Below are positions 22,938-30,925 of a stretch of 64,000 nucleotides of DNA, piece by piece (the first letter of the stretch is position 1; each line of letters starts with the position of its first letter). The notes under the pieces are model-generated. The model had not been told where the DNA came from and searched no databases. It was given only the letters and a program-made list of their open reading frames with translations. Origin of the DNA: Oscillospiraceae bacterium (GTDB taxonomy: Bacteria; Bacillota; Clostridia; Oscillospirales; Oscillospiraceae); NCBI GenBank assembly GCA_902760845.1, contig CACWHX010000004.1:27367-91366 (forward strand), in the 5' to 3' direction. Both the position numbers and the translations under genes were made by a program.

Positions 22938-23530
22938 CACGCGCCCTGCCTTTTGCGCCGCGGCCGAAAGCACAAGACGAGGAGAACGGCGCCCGATACG
23001 CTCATCAGCGCAAGATAGACGGCGGGGCGGGCCTCGTCTCCTGTTTTCACCGGCGCGGTGCTGTTTGGCGTCGGCGCGGGCGATGGGGAGACCGCTGCGA
23101 CCGGCGTGAGCGCAAACGTGATTTCGCTCTTTTTGCCGTCCTCGTTGTAGGCGAATACCGAGACAGAGCCGTCGCCGCGCACGCGCAGCAGCACCCGGCA
23201 GGATGCCGGTGTGACTGTGCAGCCCTGCGTCTTTTCGGCCCGCAGCGTATACCAGAAGTCCCCGGCGACGTCAGTTGGGATGGGGGCAAATGCGCCCTCT
23301 GCACTCCCGCTGAGCGTCAGCGTGCGCTGCGCCTCCGGCGGCATGGGATTCGACGGCGCGTCCGGGCTGAGCGTATAGGTGACGGATGCGGTCGCGTCAG
23401 CGGTCAAACTCTGGCGCACCGGGACAGACACGGCATCCGCCGCCCATCCCGTCACGGGAAGCGCGACGAGGAGCATTGCCAGCAGCAGGAGGCCTGAAAC
23501 CAGCACCCTGATACAGCATTTTGTTCTCAT
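22937..23530 (-). CDS. Small sortase-anchored surface protein, probable minor pilin
   Basis: 197 residues: signal peptide (cleavage near GWA-AD, about 31), one compact beta domain of pilin type (SVTYTLSPDAP, GDFWYTLRAEK, VLLRVRGDGSVSVFAY), a Pro/Ser-rich stalk, and a sorting signal APVKTGD followed by a hydrophobic helix and basic tail. The Pro-rich stalk next to the wall motif fits a basal or anchoring subunit. The stop overlaps the sortase start. RBS GGAGAAGG. Confidence 0.8.
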   Translation of the reverse strand: MRTKCCIRVLVSGLLLLAMLLVALPVTGWAADAVSVPVRQSLTADATASVTYTLSPDAPSNPMPPEAQRTLTLSGSAEGAFAPIPTDVAGDFWYTLRAEKTQGCTVTPASCRVLLRVRGDGSVSVFAYNEDGKKSEITFALTPVAAVSPSPAPTPNSTAPVKTGDEARPAVYLALMSVSGAVLLVLCFRPRRKRQGA

Positions 23531-23587
23531 AAAGCATTCCTTCTCCTTGATCCAGCCGCCGGAAGGCGGCTGGATCAGATCCTTCCG

Positions 23588-25753
23588 TCACCCACGGGCA
23601 CGTTTCCGCTTCCGGTCGAACATGACTCCTGCGGCCGCGAATACCGCGAGCAGAAGCACGATCAAAAACGGCGCGTTGTTTTCCACCAGTCCCGTGAGCG
23701 GACTGTCCACATAGGCGTTGGTGAAGTCCACTTTGTTTTCGCCTTCGCCGGTGGTTTGATCCTGCACCTTCAGCTCCGAGCCGGCGCTCGCCGTGAAGGG
23801 CGTTGCGTTCTCCGTGCCGTCCGTGGTCACGACGGCCTTGGGCGCGTAGCTCTCTGCCGCGGCCTCTGTGACGGTGTAGCCCGTGCCAACGGGCACGGTA
23901 AAGGTGATCGTCTCGCCGTCCTTCAGCTGGAAGCTGTGCGCGTCGCCGTATTCCACCGTCGCGCCGTCGGTCGTGGGCTTCACGGTTCCGGCATTGTTCG
24001 CCGCCGTGAAGACGATGGTGTAGTCAAACGCCTTCGACGTGTCCGCGTGATTTCCCGTCACCGTCTTGCCGATCGTCAGCTCCGTGGTCTTCACACCCTT
24101 CGTGTAGGTGTTTTCAAACGTCATCGTATCGACCTTGACGCTCGTGTCGGCGGCGTTCGTCAGCGTCACGTGACCATTGTTGACGCCGTCCGTGTAATCG
24201 GTCTCGACGGTGTCCGAAGCGGTTTTGCAGACCTTGATGGACAGGATGTATTCTGCGCTGTCATACTGCACACGCTCCAGATTGGATGCCGCATAGGTGT
24301 CCGGCTTCTCCTTGATGGAGTAGGTGAAAACGCCCTCCCCGGTGAATGACGAGAGGTCCGGGAGCGCCATGCTGCCGGTTTTTACGATCTGGTTGTTGCC
24401 ATCCGGCGTGTCGCTGCTGCTGAAGCTGATCGTCACGTCGCCGATCGCCGGCCCGCCGTTTGTCGGCGTTGCCTCGAAGACGAAGCCGGCCGCCGGGACC
24501 GTGCCGTCGCCGCTGTTTACCGTGAGGGTCTTCTCAAGCTGGATGGTCGTGGCGGAGGGCGCCTGCTTCGTGAGCGTGATCTGCGGCTCCTCGGCGTAGG
24601 GGACGGTGTTTTCGTCGCTCCCGTAGAAATAGCGAAGCGTTGCGCCGTCGTTGCTGGGGAGGCTGATGCTGTCGGTGCTTGCCGCGTTCGCCGCATCCCG
24701 CGCGCTTTGCGTGGGCTTCACATCAAAGCCCACGGAGAGAACCTCCCCGTCCGGGACCTCGCCGCTGTAGGTAACGGAGACGGTCTTGCCGTTCACGCTG
24801 GTTGTGTACTTGTTGGATGCGACCGCCGTGCCGTTCAGTGTGACCGTCGGGGAAAAGCCGCCGTCCAGCTCCACGTACTGACTGAGCGTGTCGGAAATGG
24901 TGACGTTGGAGAGCGGGGTGGAGGATACCGTCGTCTCCTCCTGGATGATCTGAAGCGCGCTGTTGAACGCATTCACCATTGCGCTTGCGTTTGCCGCAGC
25001 ATAATATTTATTCGCGTCGCTGGCGATGCTTTTGATCTTATCGTCAGACTCATACCAGTAGGCTGGCGGCAGGCCGACGGAAAAAACCGTCGCCTTCTGT
25101 TTGACGGCGTTTGCCGCGGCGTTGATGGTCGCCTGAGAGTCGCTCGCATCGCCGTCGGAGAAGAAGATGACATATTTGTTGTTGCCGTCGTTTTTTATGA
25201 CGCTGCCGTCAAGCTGCGCGTTGGCGGCGTTCAGCCCGGGCGCATAGGTGGTATCATAGGAATAATTATCGTTATGAAGCGTCAGACCGTCTATGATTCC
25301 GTTCAGCGTCTGTTTGCTTGTCGCCGATATCGAGGTCCAGTCCTGATTCGTCCAGACGGGCGTACTCCCCGAGTTGCTGGTCATGCCGAAGGTAATCAGC
25401 GTGATATGCGAATCGCTGTCGTTTTTCAGGCCGGACACAAATTGCTTGACAGCGCTCTGTATGGCGCTGAGTCTCGTCGTCCCATCGGACATCGTCGATT
25501 TCATGGAGCTTGTGACGTCTATGACCAGAACGATATCCGCGTGCCCGTTCGTTGTTGTCGTGCTGGAGCTGCTGGACACCTTGTCTTTCCCCGTCACGTT
25601 CAGTGTCAGGGTGTAGGCGTCTCCACTGCCGCTGATGCTCTTGTGGTGTGTTGGGACGGTGTCCGCCGCCAGCGCCGCCGGCATGAGCCCGACCAGCAGC
25701 GTCAGCGCCATCAGCACGCTCAAAAGCCTGCTTACCTGTTTTTTTGCTTTCAT
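23588..25753 (-). CDS. Pilin-like surface protein with von Willebrand A domain
   Basis: 721 residues. Signal peptide (to about 30), a VWA domain with MIDAS-type DVTSS at 79-83 and TLITFGMTS (about 70-290), then beta domains of the Spy0128/FctA kind with likely isopeptide partners (LEKTLTV Lys, YSIKE Glu, FENTY Asn), a second repeat-type domain (LTIGKTVTGNHADTSKAFDYTI), and the sorting signal SPLTG before a hydrophobic helix and basic tail. VWA-bearing pilins usually sit at the pilus tip and bind ligands. Start at the second ATG, after AGAAGGAG. Its last two domains match those of the gene upstream. Confidence 0.88.
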   Translation of the reverse strand: MKAKKQVSRLLSVLMALTLLVGLMPAALAADTVPTHHKSISGSGDAYTLTLNVTGKDKVSSSSSTTTTNGHADIVLVIDVTSSMKSTMSDGTTRLSAIQSAVKQFVSGLKNDSDSHITLITFGMTSNSGSTPVWTNQDWTSISATSKQTLNGIIDGLTLHNDNYSYDTTYAPGLNAANAQLDGSVIKNDGNNKYVIFFSDGDASDSQATINAAANAVKQKATVFSVGLPPAYWYESDDKIKSIASDANKYYAAANASAMVNAFNSALQIIQEETTVSSTPLSNVTISDTLSQYVELDGGFSPTVTLNGTAVASNKYTTSVNGKTVSVTYSGEVPDGEVLSVGFDVKPTQSARDAANAASTDSISLPSNDGATLRYFYGSDENTVPYAEEPQITLTKQAPSATTIQLEKTLTVNSGDGTVPAAGFVFEATPTNGGPAIGDVTISFSSSDTPDGNNQIVKTGSMALPDLSSFTGEGVFTYSIKEKPDTYAASNLERVQYDSAEYILSIKVCKTASDTVETDYTDGVNNGHVTLTNAADTSVKVDTMTFENTYTKGVKTTELTIGKTVTGNHADTSKAFDYTIVFTAANNAGTVKPTTDGATVEYGDAHSFQLKDGETITFTVPVGTGYTVTEAAAESYAPKAVVTTDGTENATPFTASAGSELKVQDQTTGEGENKVDFTNAYVDSPLTGLVENNAPFLIVLLLAVFAAAGVMFDRKRKRARG

Positions 25754-25782
25754 ACTGTTTCTCCTTCTATTTTTTTGCTTTT

Positions 25783-27471
25783 TCACGCACGCCGGCGCCT
25801 GCGGTCAAGCGCGATCCCCGCCGCCGCGAGGACGGCGGCCAGCATGAGGATCAAAAACGGCGCGTTGCGCTCCGCCACGCCCGTGAGGGGATTGTCGTCA
25901 TAAGTGTTGGTGAAGTCCGCCGCGTTCGTTCCATCGACGATGCTGCCGCTTATGGTCAGCGCCTGTCCCGACTGTCCGCTTTCGTCGCGCCGCGTGTCGC
26001 CCGCGGTCACGGCCGCGCTGGGGAGATAGTTGGGCGCCGCCGCCTCGGTGATGGTATATGTTGTCCCCACAGGCGCGCTGAACGCAAGGCTCTGCCCGTC
26101 CTTCAGCGCAAAGCTTTTGGGCGTGCCGTAGGAGAGCGTCTCGGCCGCGCCGTCAATGGTGACGGTGGGCGCTTTGCCGCTCGAGACCCCATCCGGGTCC
26201 GTAAACGTGATGGTATAGGAAAAATCCCTGGACGAATCCGCATGCCTGCCGGAGACGGTTTTGCGCACGGTCAGCGTGCCGTCCGTCACCTTGCTGTAGG
26301 TGTTCTCGAACAAAAGCGCGTCGCACTTTTCGCCGACGGCCGCTCCGCTGTCATCCAGCCTGCGGATCTCCGTGCCGCACGGCTCGTACTTCCCGTCGCC
26401 GGTTTTGCAGAACTTGAGCTTCACCTGGTACGCGGCAGTGTCATAGACCATACGCTCGCCGGCCTGAGCCTGAAAGGTGTCCGCCGCTTCCCGGACGATG
26501 TAAGTGAATGTGCCCGCGGCGTGCAGCGCATCGGCGGGAATCGTGACAGAAACGCGCTTTGTCGCCCTCCCGGAGACCGCCGCGTCCTCCGGTCCAAACG
26601 TGATCGTCTGGGGCGCGATCTGCGGTGCGTTCGCATCTGTGGAAGTAAAGGTGAATCGAAACGCGGCGCTCGGCGTCTCCGCCGCCTGGACATTCAGCGT
26701 CTTTTCCAGCTCCAGAACCTGCACCCCGTTGCCAGACGGATCCGTTCCGCCGCCGTTCGGCGCGCTTCCAAGCGCGTTTTTGATTGCGTCGGCAATGCAC
26801 GCGCGATAGCCCTGCGGTGTTGCCGACGTCACGGCGTCTACAACCTCGGCGTTGGCGACGCTGCCCAGATACGCGCTACGCACCTGGTCCAGCAGGGAGT
26901 ACCAGGAGCCGTCCGCATCCCGGATGACGATGTTGGTGATTTTTTCGTCGGACACCGTCACGTCAAGCGTGATGAAATGGCCGTTCGCCATGCTGCCTGT
27001 TCCGGTATACACGCCGTCCGCGACGCCGGAGGCGTCCTGCTGCGAGCCGGCTTTTGCGGGCGCGCTGGCCAGCGCCCGCTCGATCGCCTGGATCATATCC
27101 GAGGAATACTTGCCGGAGCTGCTTCCGGAGCCGCCCACTGAGGCCGACGAAACAGCGTCTATGCCGGAGCATGTTTCCAGCGTTGCCGGCTTGCCGATAT
27201 AGCTGCCCTTCACGCTGTTCAGCAGATCGTTGAACCGACTCTGCTTATCACTCGCATAGACGGTCATGTTGGATATGACGCCGTCGCTGACCGTCACATA
27301 TACCGTGCCGTAGTAGTATTTGAGCTTGCCGTCGCTCCTTTTTGTCACGGTCACGGAGCTGGAATAGACGCCGTCCTCCGCCGTCTCGCCCGCGTTCAGC
27401 GCGAGCGCCTCCATGGCGCATAAGGACAGCAGCATTACAGCCGCCAGAACCAGGGACACGATTTTTTTCAT
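25783..27471 (-). CDS. Sortase-anchored pilin-like protein with two FMN-binding domains
   Basis: 562 residues. Signal peptide (to about 25); two FMN_bind domains (about 30-135 with DAVSSAS at 105-111, and about 150-235 with DAVTSAT at 212-218, the ApbE-type acceptor motif); then the same C-terminal pair of domains as the VWA pilin (LEKTLNV, YIVREA, FENTY; then LTVRKTVSGRHADSSRDFSYTI), and the sorting signal NPLTG at 527-531 with a hydrophobic helix and Arg-rich tail. Start at the ATG preceded by AAAGGGGAGCC. First gene of the pilus operon. It would place covalently bound FMN on the wall or pilus; the acceptor Ser in the first domain (SAS) is less usual. Confidence 0.88.
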   Translation of the reverse strand: MKKIVSLVLAAVMLLSLCAMEALALNAGETAEDGVYSSSVTVTKRSDGKLKYYYGTVYVTVSDGVISNMTVYASDKQSRFNDLLNSVKGSYIGKPATLETCSGIDAVSSASVGGSGSSSGKYSSDMIQAIERALASAPAKAGSQQDASGVADGVYTGTGSMANGHFITLDVTVSDEKITNIVIRDADGSWYSLLDQVRSAYLGSVANAEVVDAVTSATPQGYRACIADAIKNALGSAPNGGGTDPSGNGVQVLELEKTLNVQAAETPSAAFRFTFTSTDANAPQIAPQTITFGPEDAAVSGRATKRVSVTIPADALHAAGTFTYIVREAADTFQAQAGERMVYDTAAYQVKLKFCKTGDGKYEPCGTEIRRLDDSGAAVGEKCDALLFENTYSKVTDGTLTVRKTVSGRHADSSRDFSYTITFTDPDGVSSGKAPTVTIDGAAETLSYGTPKSFALKDGQSLAFSAPVGTTYTITEAAAPNYLPSAAVTAGDTRRDESGQSGQALTISGSIVDGTNAADFTNTYDDNPLTGVAERNAPFLILMLAAVLAAAGIALDRRRRRA

Positions 27472-27525
27472 AGGCTCCCCCTTTGTTTTTCCGCGCCGAA
27501 GTTCAGAGCGCGGGGATAGAAAGTA

Positions 27526-27549
27526 ATTATAAGTTAGCATAAACTAACC
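27526..27549 (-). promoter_or_regulatory. Pilus-operon promoter region with shared operator
   Basis: Minus-strand 17-mer GGTTAGTTTATGCTAAC (27549-27533) carries the half-sites GTTAG/CTAAC and matches the element at 1690-1706 in 15 of 17 bases. It lies directly upstream of TATAAT (27531-27526), the position where a bound repressor would block transcription. Another GCTAAGTTAG extends it upstream. An alternative upstream promoter, TTGCTT-17 bp-TATCTT, is also visible. Confidence 0.65.
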
Positions 27550-27760
27550 TAACTTAGCAAAAGATAACACAAGGAGAATAAAAAAGCAACCCCTACGACC
27601 GGGAAAATTTCTGATTTCACAAATTTTAAGAAATAAACCCAGGGCAGGAAAATCACTCCCACAGCAGCGGAAGAAGGATTCGAACCCCCGGACCGCGTTG
27701 CGGCCCGGGGCGCGCTGCGCGCGGAGATAAATAATGTGAGGGTTCGAATCCCGCGGCCAG

Positions 27761-27802
27761 AAACAAAAGAGAGCGATTTACCCATTCGGGCAAATCGCTC
27801 TC
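27761..27802 (-). terminator. Repeated terminator, copy 3 of tRNA-Gln array
   Basis: Stem 27769-27779 with 27792-27802 (11 bp), minus-strand tail TTTTGTTT. Confidence 0.85.
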
Positions 27803-27902
27803 CTGGCAGCGGAAGAAGGATTCGAACCCCCGGACCGCGTTGCGGCCTGGGGCGCGCTGCGCGCGGTGATTAAAAAATGTGAGGGTTCGAATCCTGCGCC
27901 CA

Positions 27903-27944
27903 GAAAAAAAGAGAGCGATTTACCCATTCGGGCAAATCGCTCTC
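27903..27944 (-). terminator. Repeated terminator, copy 2 of tRNA-Gln array
   Basis: Stem 27911-27921 with 27934-27944, identical to the other copies, minus-strand tail of seven T. Confidence 0.85.
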
Positions 27945-27992
27945 CTGGCAGCGGAAGAAGGATTCGAACCCCCGGACCGCGTTGCGGCCCAG

Positions 27993-28034
27993 AAACAAAA
28001 GAGAGCGATTTACCCATTCGGGCAAATCGCTCTC
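27993..28034 (-). terminator. Terminator of tRNA-Gln
   Basis: Stem 28001-28011 with 28024-28034 directly after the tRNA 3' end, minus-strand tail TTTTGTTT. Confidence 0.9.
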
Positions 28035-28035
28035 C

Positions 28036-28109
28036 TGGCAGCGGAAGAAGGATTCGAACCCTCACAAACGGAGTCAGAGTCCGGTGTGCTACCATTACAC
28101 AATTCCGCT
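28036..28109 (-). tRNA. tRNA-Gln(CTG)
   Basis: 74 nt with encoded CCA. Acceptor AGCGGAA pairs with TTCCGCT, anticodon loop CTCTGAC gives CTG, T arm GGTTCGAATCC. The outermost anticodon-stem pair is C-T rather than C-G. It has its own promoter and terminator. Confidence 0.93.
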
Positions 28110-28121
28110 ACGCGCAATGAT

Positions 28122-28149
28122 ATTATACAGGACTTTTTCGTTTTGTCAA
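28122..28149 (-). promoter_or_regulatory. Promoter of tRNA-Gln
   Basis: Minus-strand TTGACA (28149-28144), 16-bp spacer, TATAAT (28127-28122). Confidence 0.88.
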
Positions 28150-28172
28150 GAGGAAATTTTCCTTTTGAATGG

Positions 28173-28209
28173 AAAAATTCCCCGCGCGCATCAAACAGCG
28201 CGCGGGGAA
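28173..28209 (-). terminator. Terminator of ackA
   Basis: 12-bp stem (28178-28189 with 28198-28209), minus-strand tail TTTTT, 22 bases after the ackA stop. Confidence 0.92.
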
Positions 28210-28230
28210 AGCAAACTGCCTTCGGAAGCG

Positions 28231-29427
28231 TCAGCCGCAGATCTCTTTGGTGTCGCGGGCGATGACAAGCTCCTCGTTCGTCGGGATGACAAAGACCTTG
28301 ACTCTGGAATCGGGCGTGGAGATCATGATATCCTCGCCGCGCTTGGCGTTGGCTTCGTCGTCGATGGTGACGCCCAGATAGCCGAAATACTCCGAAATGG
28401 CCTTGCGCGAGGACTTGGAGTTTTCGCCGATGCCGGCGGTGAAGATGATGGCGTCCACGCCGTTCATCGCGGCGACGTAGGAGCCGGCGACCTTTGCGAC
28501 CCAGTAGTGGAACATATCCAGCGCGAGCCGCGCGCGGTCGTTGCCCTCGGCCGCGGCGTTGTCAAGATCGCGGAAATCGGAGCTGACGCCGGAGACGCCC
28601 AGCACGCCGGACTTTTTGTTGAGGATGTTCAGCATCTCGTCGATGGTGATGCCGTACTTGTTCATGATGAACTGGATCACGCCGCTGTCCAGATCGCCGC
28701 AGCGCGTGCCCATCGGCAGACCCACGAGCGGCGTGAAGCCCATGGAGGTATCCACGCACTTTCCACCGTCGATGGCAGCGATGGAGCTGCCGTTGCCCAT
28801 GTGGCAGGAGATGATCTTCAGGTCTTCCACAGGCTTGCCCATGAGCTCCGCGCAACGTGCGGACACGTAGCGATGGCTGGTGCCGTGGAAGCCGTAGCGG
28901 CGGATGCCGTCGTTGGCGTAATATTCATAAGGAATGGCGTACATATAGGCTTTGCCGGGCATGGTTTGGTGGAACGCGGTGTCAAACACGGCGACCATCG
29001 GCACGTCGCCCATGACCTTGCGGCAGGCGTTGATGCCGGTGATGTTGGCGGGGTTGTGCAGCGGGGCGAAGGGGGTGCACTCCTCCAGCGCGGCCATAAC
29101 GGCGTCGTCGATCTTCACCGAGCAGGCAAACTTCTCGCCGCCGTGGACGACACGGTGGCCGACGGCGTCGATCTCGCTCATGGAGGCGACCACGCCGTAG
29201 TCGCTGCTTGTGAGCTTGTCGATGACCGCGGCAATGGCCTCGGAGTGGGTGGGCATGGCGAGGTCCTCGTCGAACACCGGCTTGCCGCCGATGAGCGGGG
29301 TGTGCTTCAGGTGCCCGTCGATGCCGATGCGCTCGCACAGGCCCTTGGCCAGCACAGACTCGTTCTCCATGTCGATCAGCTGATACTTCAGGGAAGAGCT
29401 GCCGGCGTTGATGACAAGAATTTTCAT
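28231..29427 (-). CDS. ackA: Acetate kinase
   Basis: 398 residues, the standard length. Motifs: [13 protein letters not shown] at the N-terminus, [11 protein letters not shown], the substrate-phosphate site [26 protein letters not shown], and the C-terminal FTAGIGENS. It makes ATP and acetate from acetyl phosphate in the cytoplasm, the main energy step of acetogenic fermentation. Start at the ATG before KILVINAG with RBS AAAGGAA. No pta gene is adjacent. The gene diverges from tmcAL, whose product uses acetate. Confidence 0.97.
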   Translation of the reverse strand: MKILVINAGSSSLKYQLIDMENESVLAKGLCERIGIDGHLKHTPLIGGKPVFDEDLAMPTHSEAIAAVIDKLTSSDYGVVASMSEIDAVGHRVVHGGEKFACSVKIDDAVMAALEECTPFAPLHNPANITGINACRKVMGDVPMVAVFDTAFHQTMPGKAYMYAIPYEYYANDGIRRYGFHGTSHRYVSARCAELMGKPVEDLKIISCHMGNGSSIAAIDGGKCVDTSMGFTPLVGLPMGTRCGDLDSGVIQFIMNKYGITIDEMLNILNKKSGVLGVSGVSSDFRDLDNAAAEGNDRARLALDMFHYWVAKVAGSYVAAMNGVDAIIFTAGIGENSKSSRKAISEYFGYLGVTIDDEANAKRGEDIMISTPDSRVKVFVIPTNEELVIARDTKEICG

Positions 29428-29558
29428 AGTACAGATTCCTTTCCGGTTGTAAAATAGTAAAAAAGACGGTATGATGGAAATGACAAACGTCATAACCTTT
29501 CTTATTTTAATACATTTCCCATAAAAGGCAAGCGTTTTTTGTGAAAGAAGGGACAAAA

Positions 29559-30764
29559 ATGCAAAATGTCATTGGAATTGTGGCGGAATATAACCCGTTT
29601 CACAATGGACACAGCCTGCATCTGGAAGATGCGCGCGCGCGGCTCGGAGAAGAGAGCGGCGTGGTGTGCGTCATGTCCGGCGATTTTGTCCAGCGGGGGG
29701 AGGCGGCGGTCTATTCCAAGTTTGCCCGCGCGGAGGCCGCGGTGCGCTGCGGCGCCGATCTTGTGCTGGAGCTGCCACTCCCGTGGGCCCTCTCGTCGGC
29801 GGAGGGATTTGCGCGCGGCGCGGTCGGGCTGCTGGGGCAGATCGGGGTCGTGACGCATTTGAGCTTCGGCAGCGAGTGCGGCGAAATCGAGCCGCTGCGC
29901 CGCGTGGCCGAGGCGCTGCTCGATCCCGGCATCGGCGCGGACATCCGCGCGGAGATGCAAACCGGCGATTCCTTCGCCGCGGCGCGCCAGCGCGCGGTGT
30001 CAAAGCGCGTGGGCGCGCTTGCGGAGCTGCTGGAGGCGCCGAACAACATTCTTGCCGTGGAATATCTGAAAGCGCTGTATGACCAGCGCCTCTCGCTGCG
30101 GCCGATGACCGTGCGCCGCGCCGGCGCCGGGCACGACGCCGCCGGGGAGGGACGGCTTCGCTCCGCCTCGGAGCTGCGCAGCTTTCTCGGCGCGGGGCGG
30201 GACATTCGTCCGTACGTGCCCGCCCTGGCGGCGAACGTCTATGCGCGCGAGACGGAGCTGGGCCGCGGCCCGGTGCTGCCGGATGCCCTGGAGACGGCCA
30301 TGCTCTCCCGCCTGCGCATGCTGCCGCGGGAGGTCTATCTCGCGCTCCCCGACGCGGACGAGGGGCTGGGAAACGCGCTTTATCATGCCGCGCACGAGGA
30401 GGCGACGCTCAGCGCCGTGCTCGCCGCGGCAAAATCCAGGCGCTACGCGCTCTCGCGCCTGCGCCGGATGACGATGTGCGCGGCGCTTGGCGTCGCCTCC
30501 GGGATGGCGGAGGGAACGCCGCCCTACGCGCGCGTGCTGGCGGCAAACGAGCGGGGCAGGGGGCTCCTGCGCGAAATGAACGAGCGGAGCGCGGTCCCGA
30601 TCGTCACAAAGCCCGCCGCCGCGCGCACGCTGCCGGAGCCGGTGCGCGGCGTGTTTGCGCACACCGCCGACGCGCATGATCTCTACGTTCTGGCATACAC
30701 CGCGCGCGAGGAGCGCCGCTGCGGCGGCGACTGGCGACGCAGTCCGACGATGGTTTCTTTTTGA
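29559..30764 (+). CDS. tmcAL: tRNA(Met) cytidine acetate ligase
   Basis: 401 residues, YlbM/TmcAL family. The nucleotidyltransferase motif [13 protein letters not shown] opens the protein, followed by [13 protein letters not shown] and [16 protein letters not shown]. Family members activate acetate with ATP and form N4-acetylcytidine at the wobble base of elongator tRNA-Met. Start at the ATG after GAAGGGA; a GTG 18 bases upstream lacks a site. Next to and divergent from acetate kinase. C-terminal region is Arg/Ala-rich as in relatives. Confidence 0.92.
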   Translation: MQNVIGIVAEYNPFHNGHSLHLEDARARLGEESGVVCVMSGDFVQRGEAAVYSKFARAEAAVRCGADLVLELPLPWALSSAEGFARGAVGLLGQIGVVTHLSFGSECGEIEPLRRVAEALLDPGIGADIRAEMQTGDSFAAARQRAVSKRVGALAELLEAPNNILAVEYLKALYDQRLSLRPMTVRRAGAGHDAAGEGRLRSASELRSFLGAGRDIRPYVPALAANVYARETELGRGPVLPDALETAMLSRLRMLPREVYLALPDADEGLGNALYHAAHEEATLSAVLAAAKSRRYALSRLRRMTMCAALGVASGMAEGTPPYARVLAANERGRGLLREMNERSAVPIVTKPAAARTLPEPVRGVFAHTADAHDLYVLAYTAREERRCGGDWRRSPTMVSF

Positions 30765-30817
30765 CTGATATGACAAGATTCTCCTGTCAAAATGTTTCGA
30801 AATCATGAATTTTTATA

Positions 30818-30846
30818 TTGCTTTTTCGAGAAATAGATAGTATAAT
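30818..30846 (+). promoter_or_regulatory. Promoter of the liv operon
   Basis: TTGCTT (30818-30823), 17-bp spacer, TATAAT (30841-30846), 80 bp before livK. Confidence 0.75.
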
Positions 30847-30925
30847 CTTTGCATGATTTGCAGAGGACATTTGTTCGCCGTGTGTGGACAGTGTTCTGGG
30901 CAAAAAAATCTGAGGAGGAATGACA

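Larger units (their letters stand above)
27661..28035. repeat. Tandem copies of the tRNA-Gln 3' half plus terminator
   Basis: Downstream of tRNA-Gln (minus strand) lie three units. Each has a copy of the tRNA 3' end (T arm and acceptor strand, beginning near 27666, 27808 and 27950 in plus coordinates), and identical terminator hairpins sit beside them. The spacing is 142, 142 and then 90 bases to the intact gene. In the copies the 5' half of the tRNA is replaced by a GC-rich block (GGACCGCGTTGCGGCC). In the two longer units an inverted second T-arm-like sequence (GAGGGTTCGAATCC) follows. No protein is encoded. Confidence 0.85.

Noticed and set aside
27661..28035. CRISPR-like array
   Set aside because: There are only three or four units, the repeats are tRNA 3' halves plus terminators, spacers are not unique, and no cas gene is present.
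27549..28265. Several overlapping reading frames across the tRNA-Gln array
   Set aside because: They are produced by translating repeated tRNA and terminator sequence; the repeated peptide text mirrors the DNA repeat.
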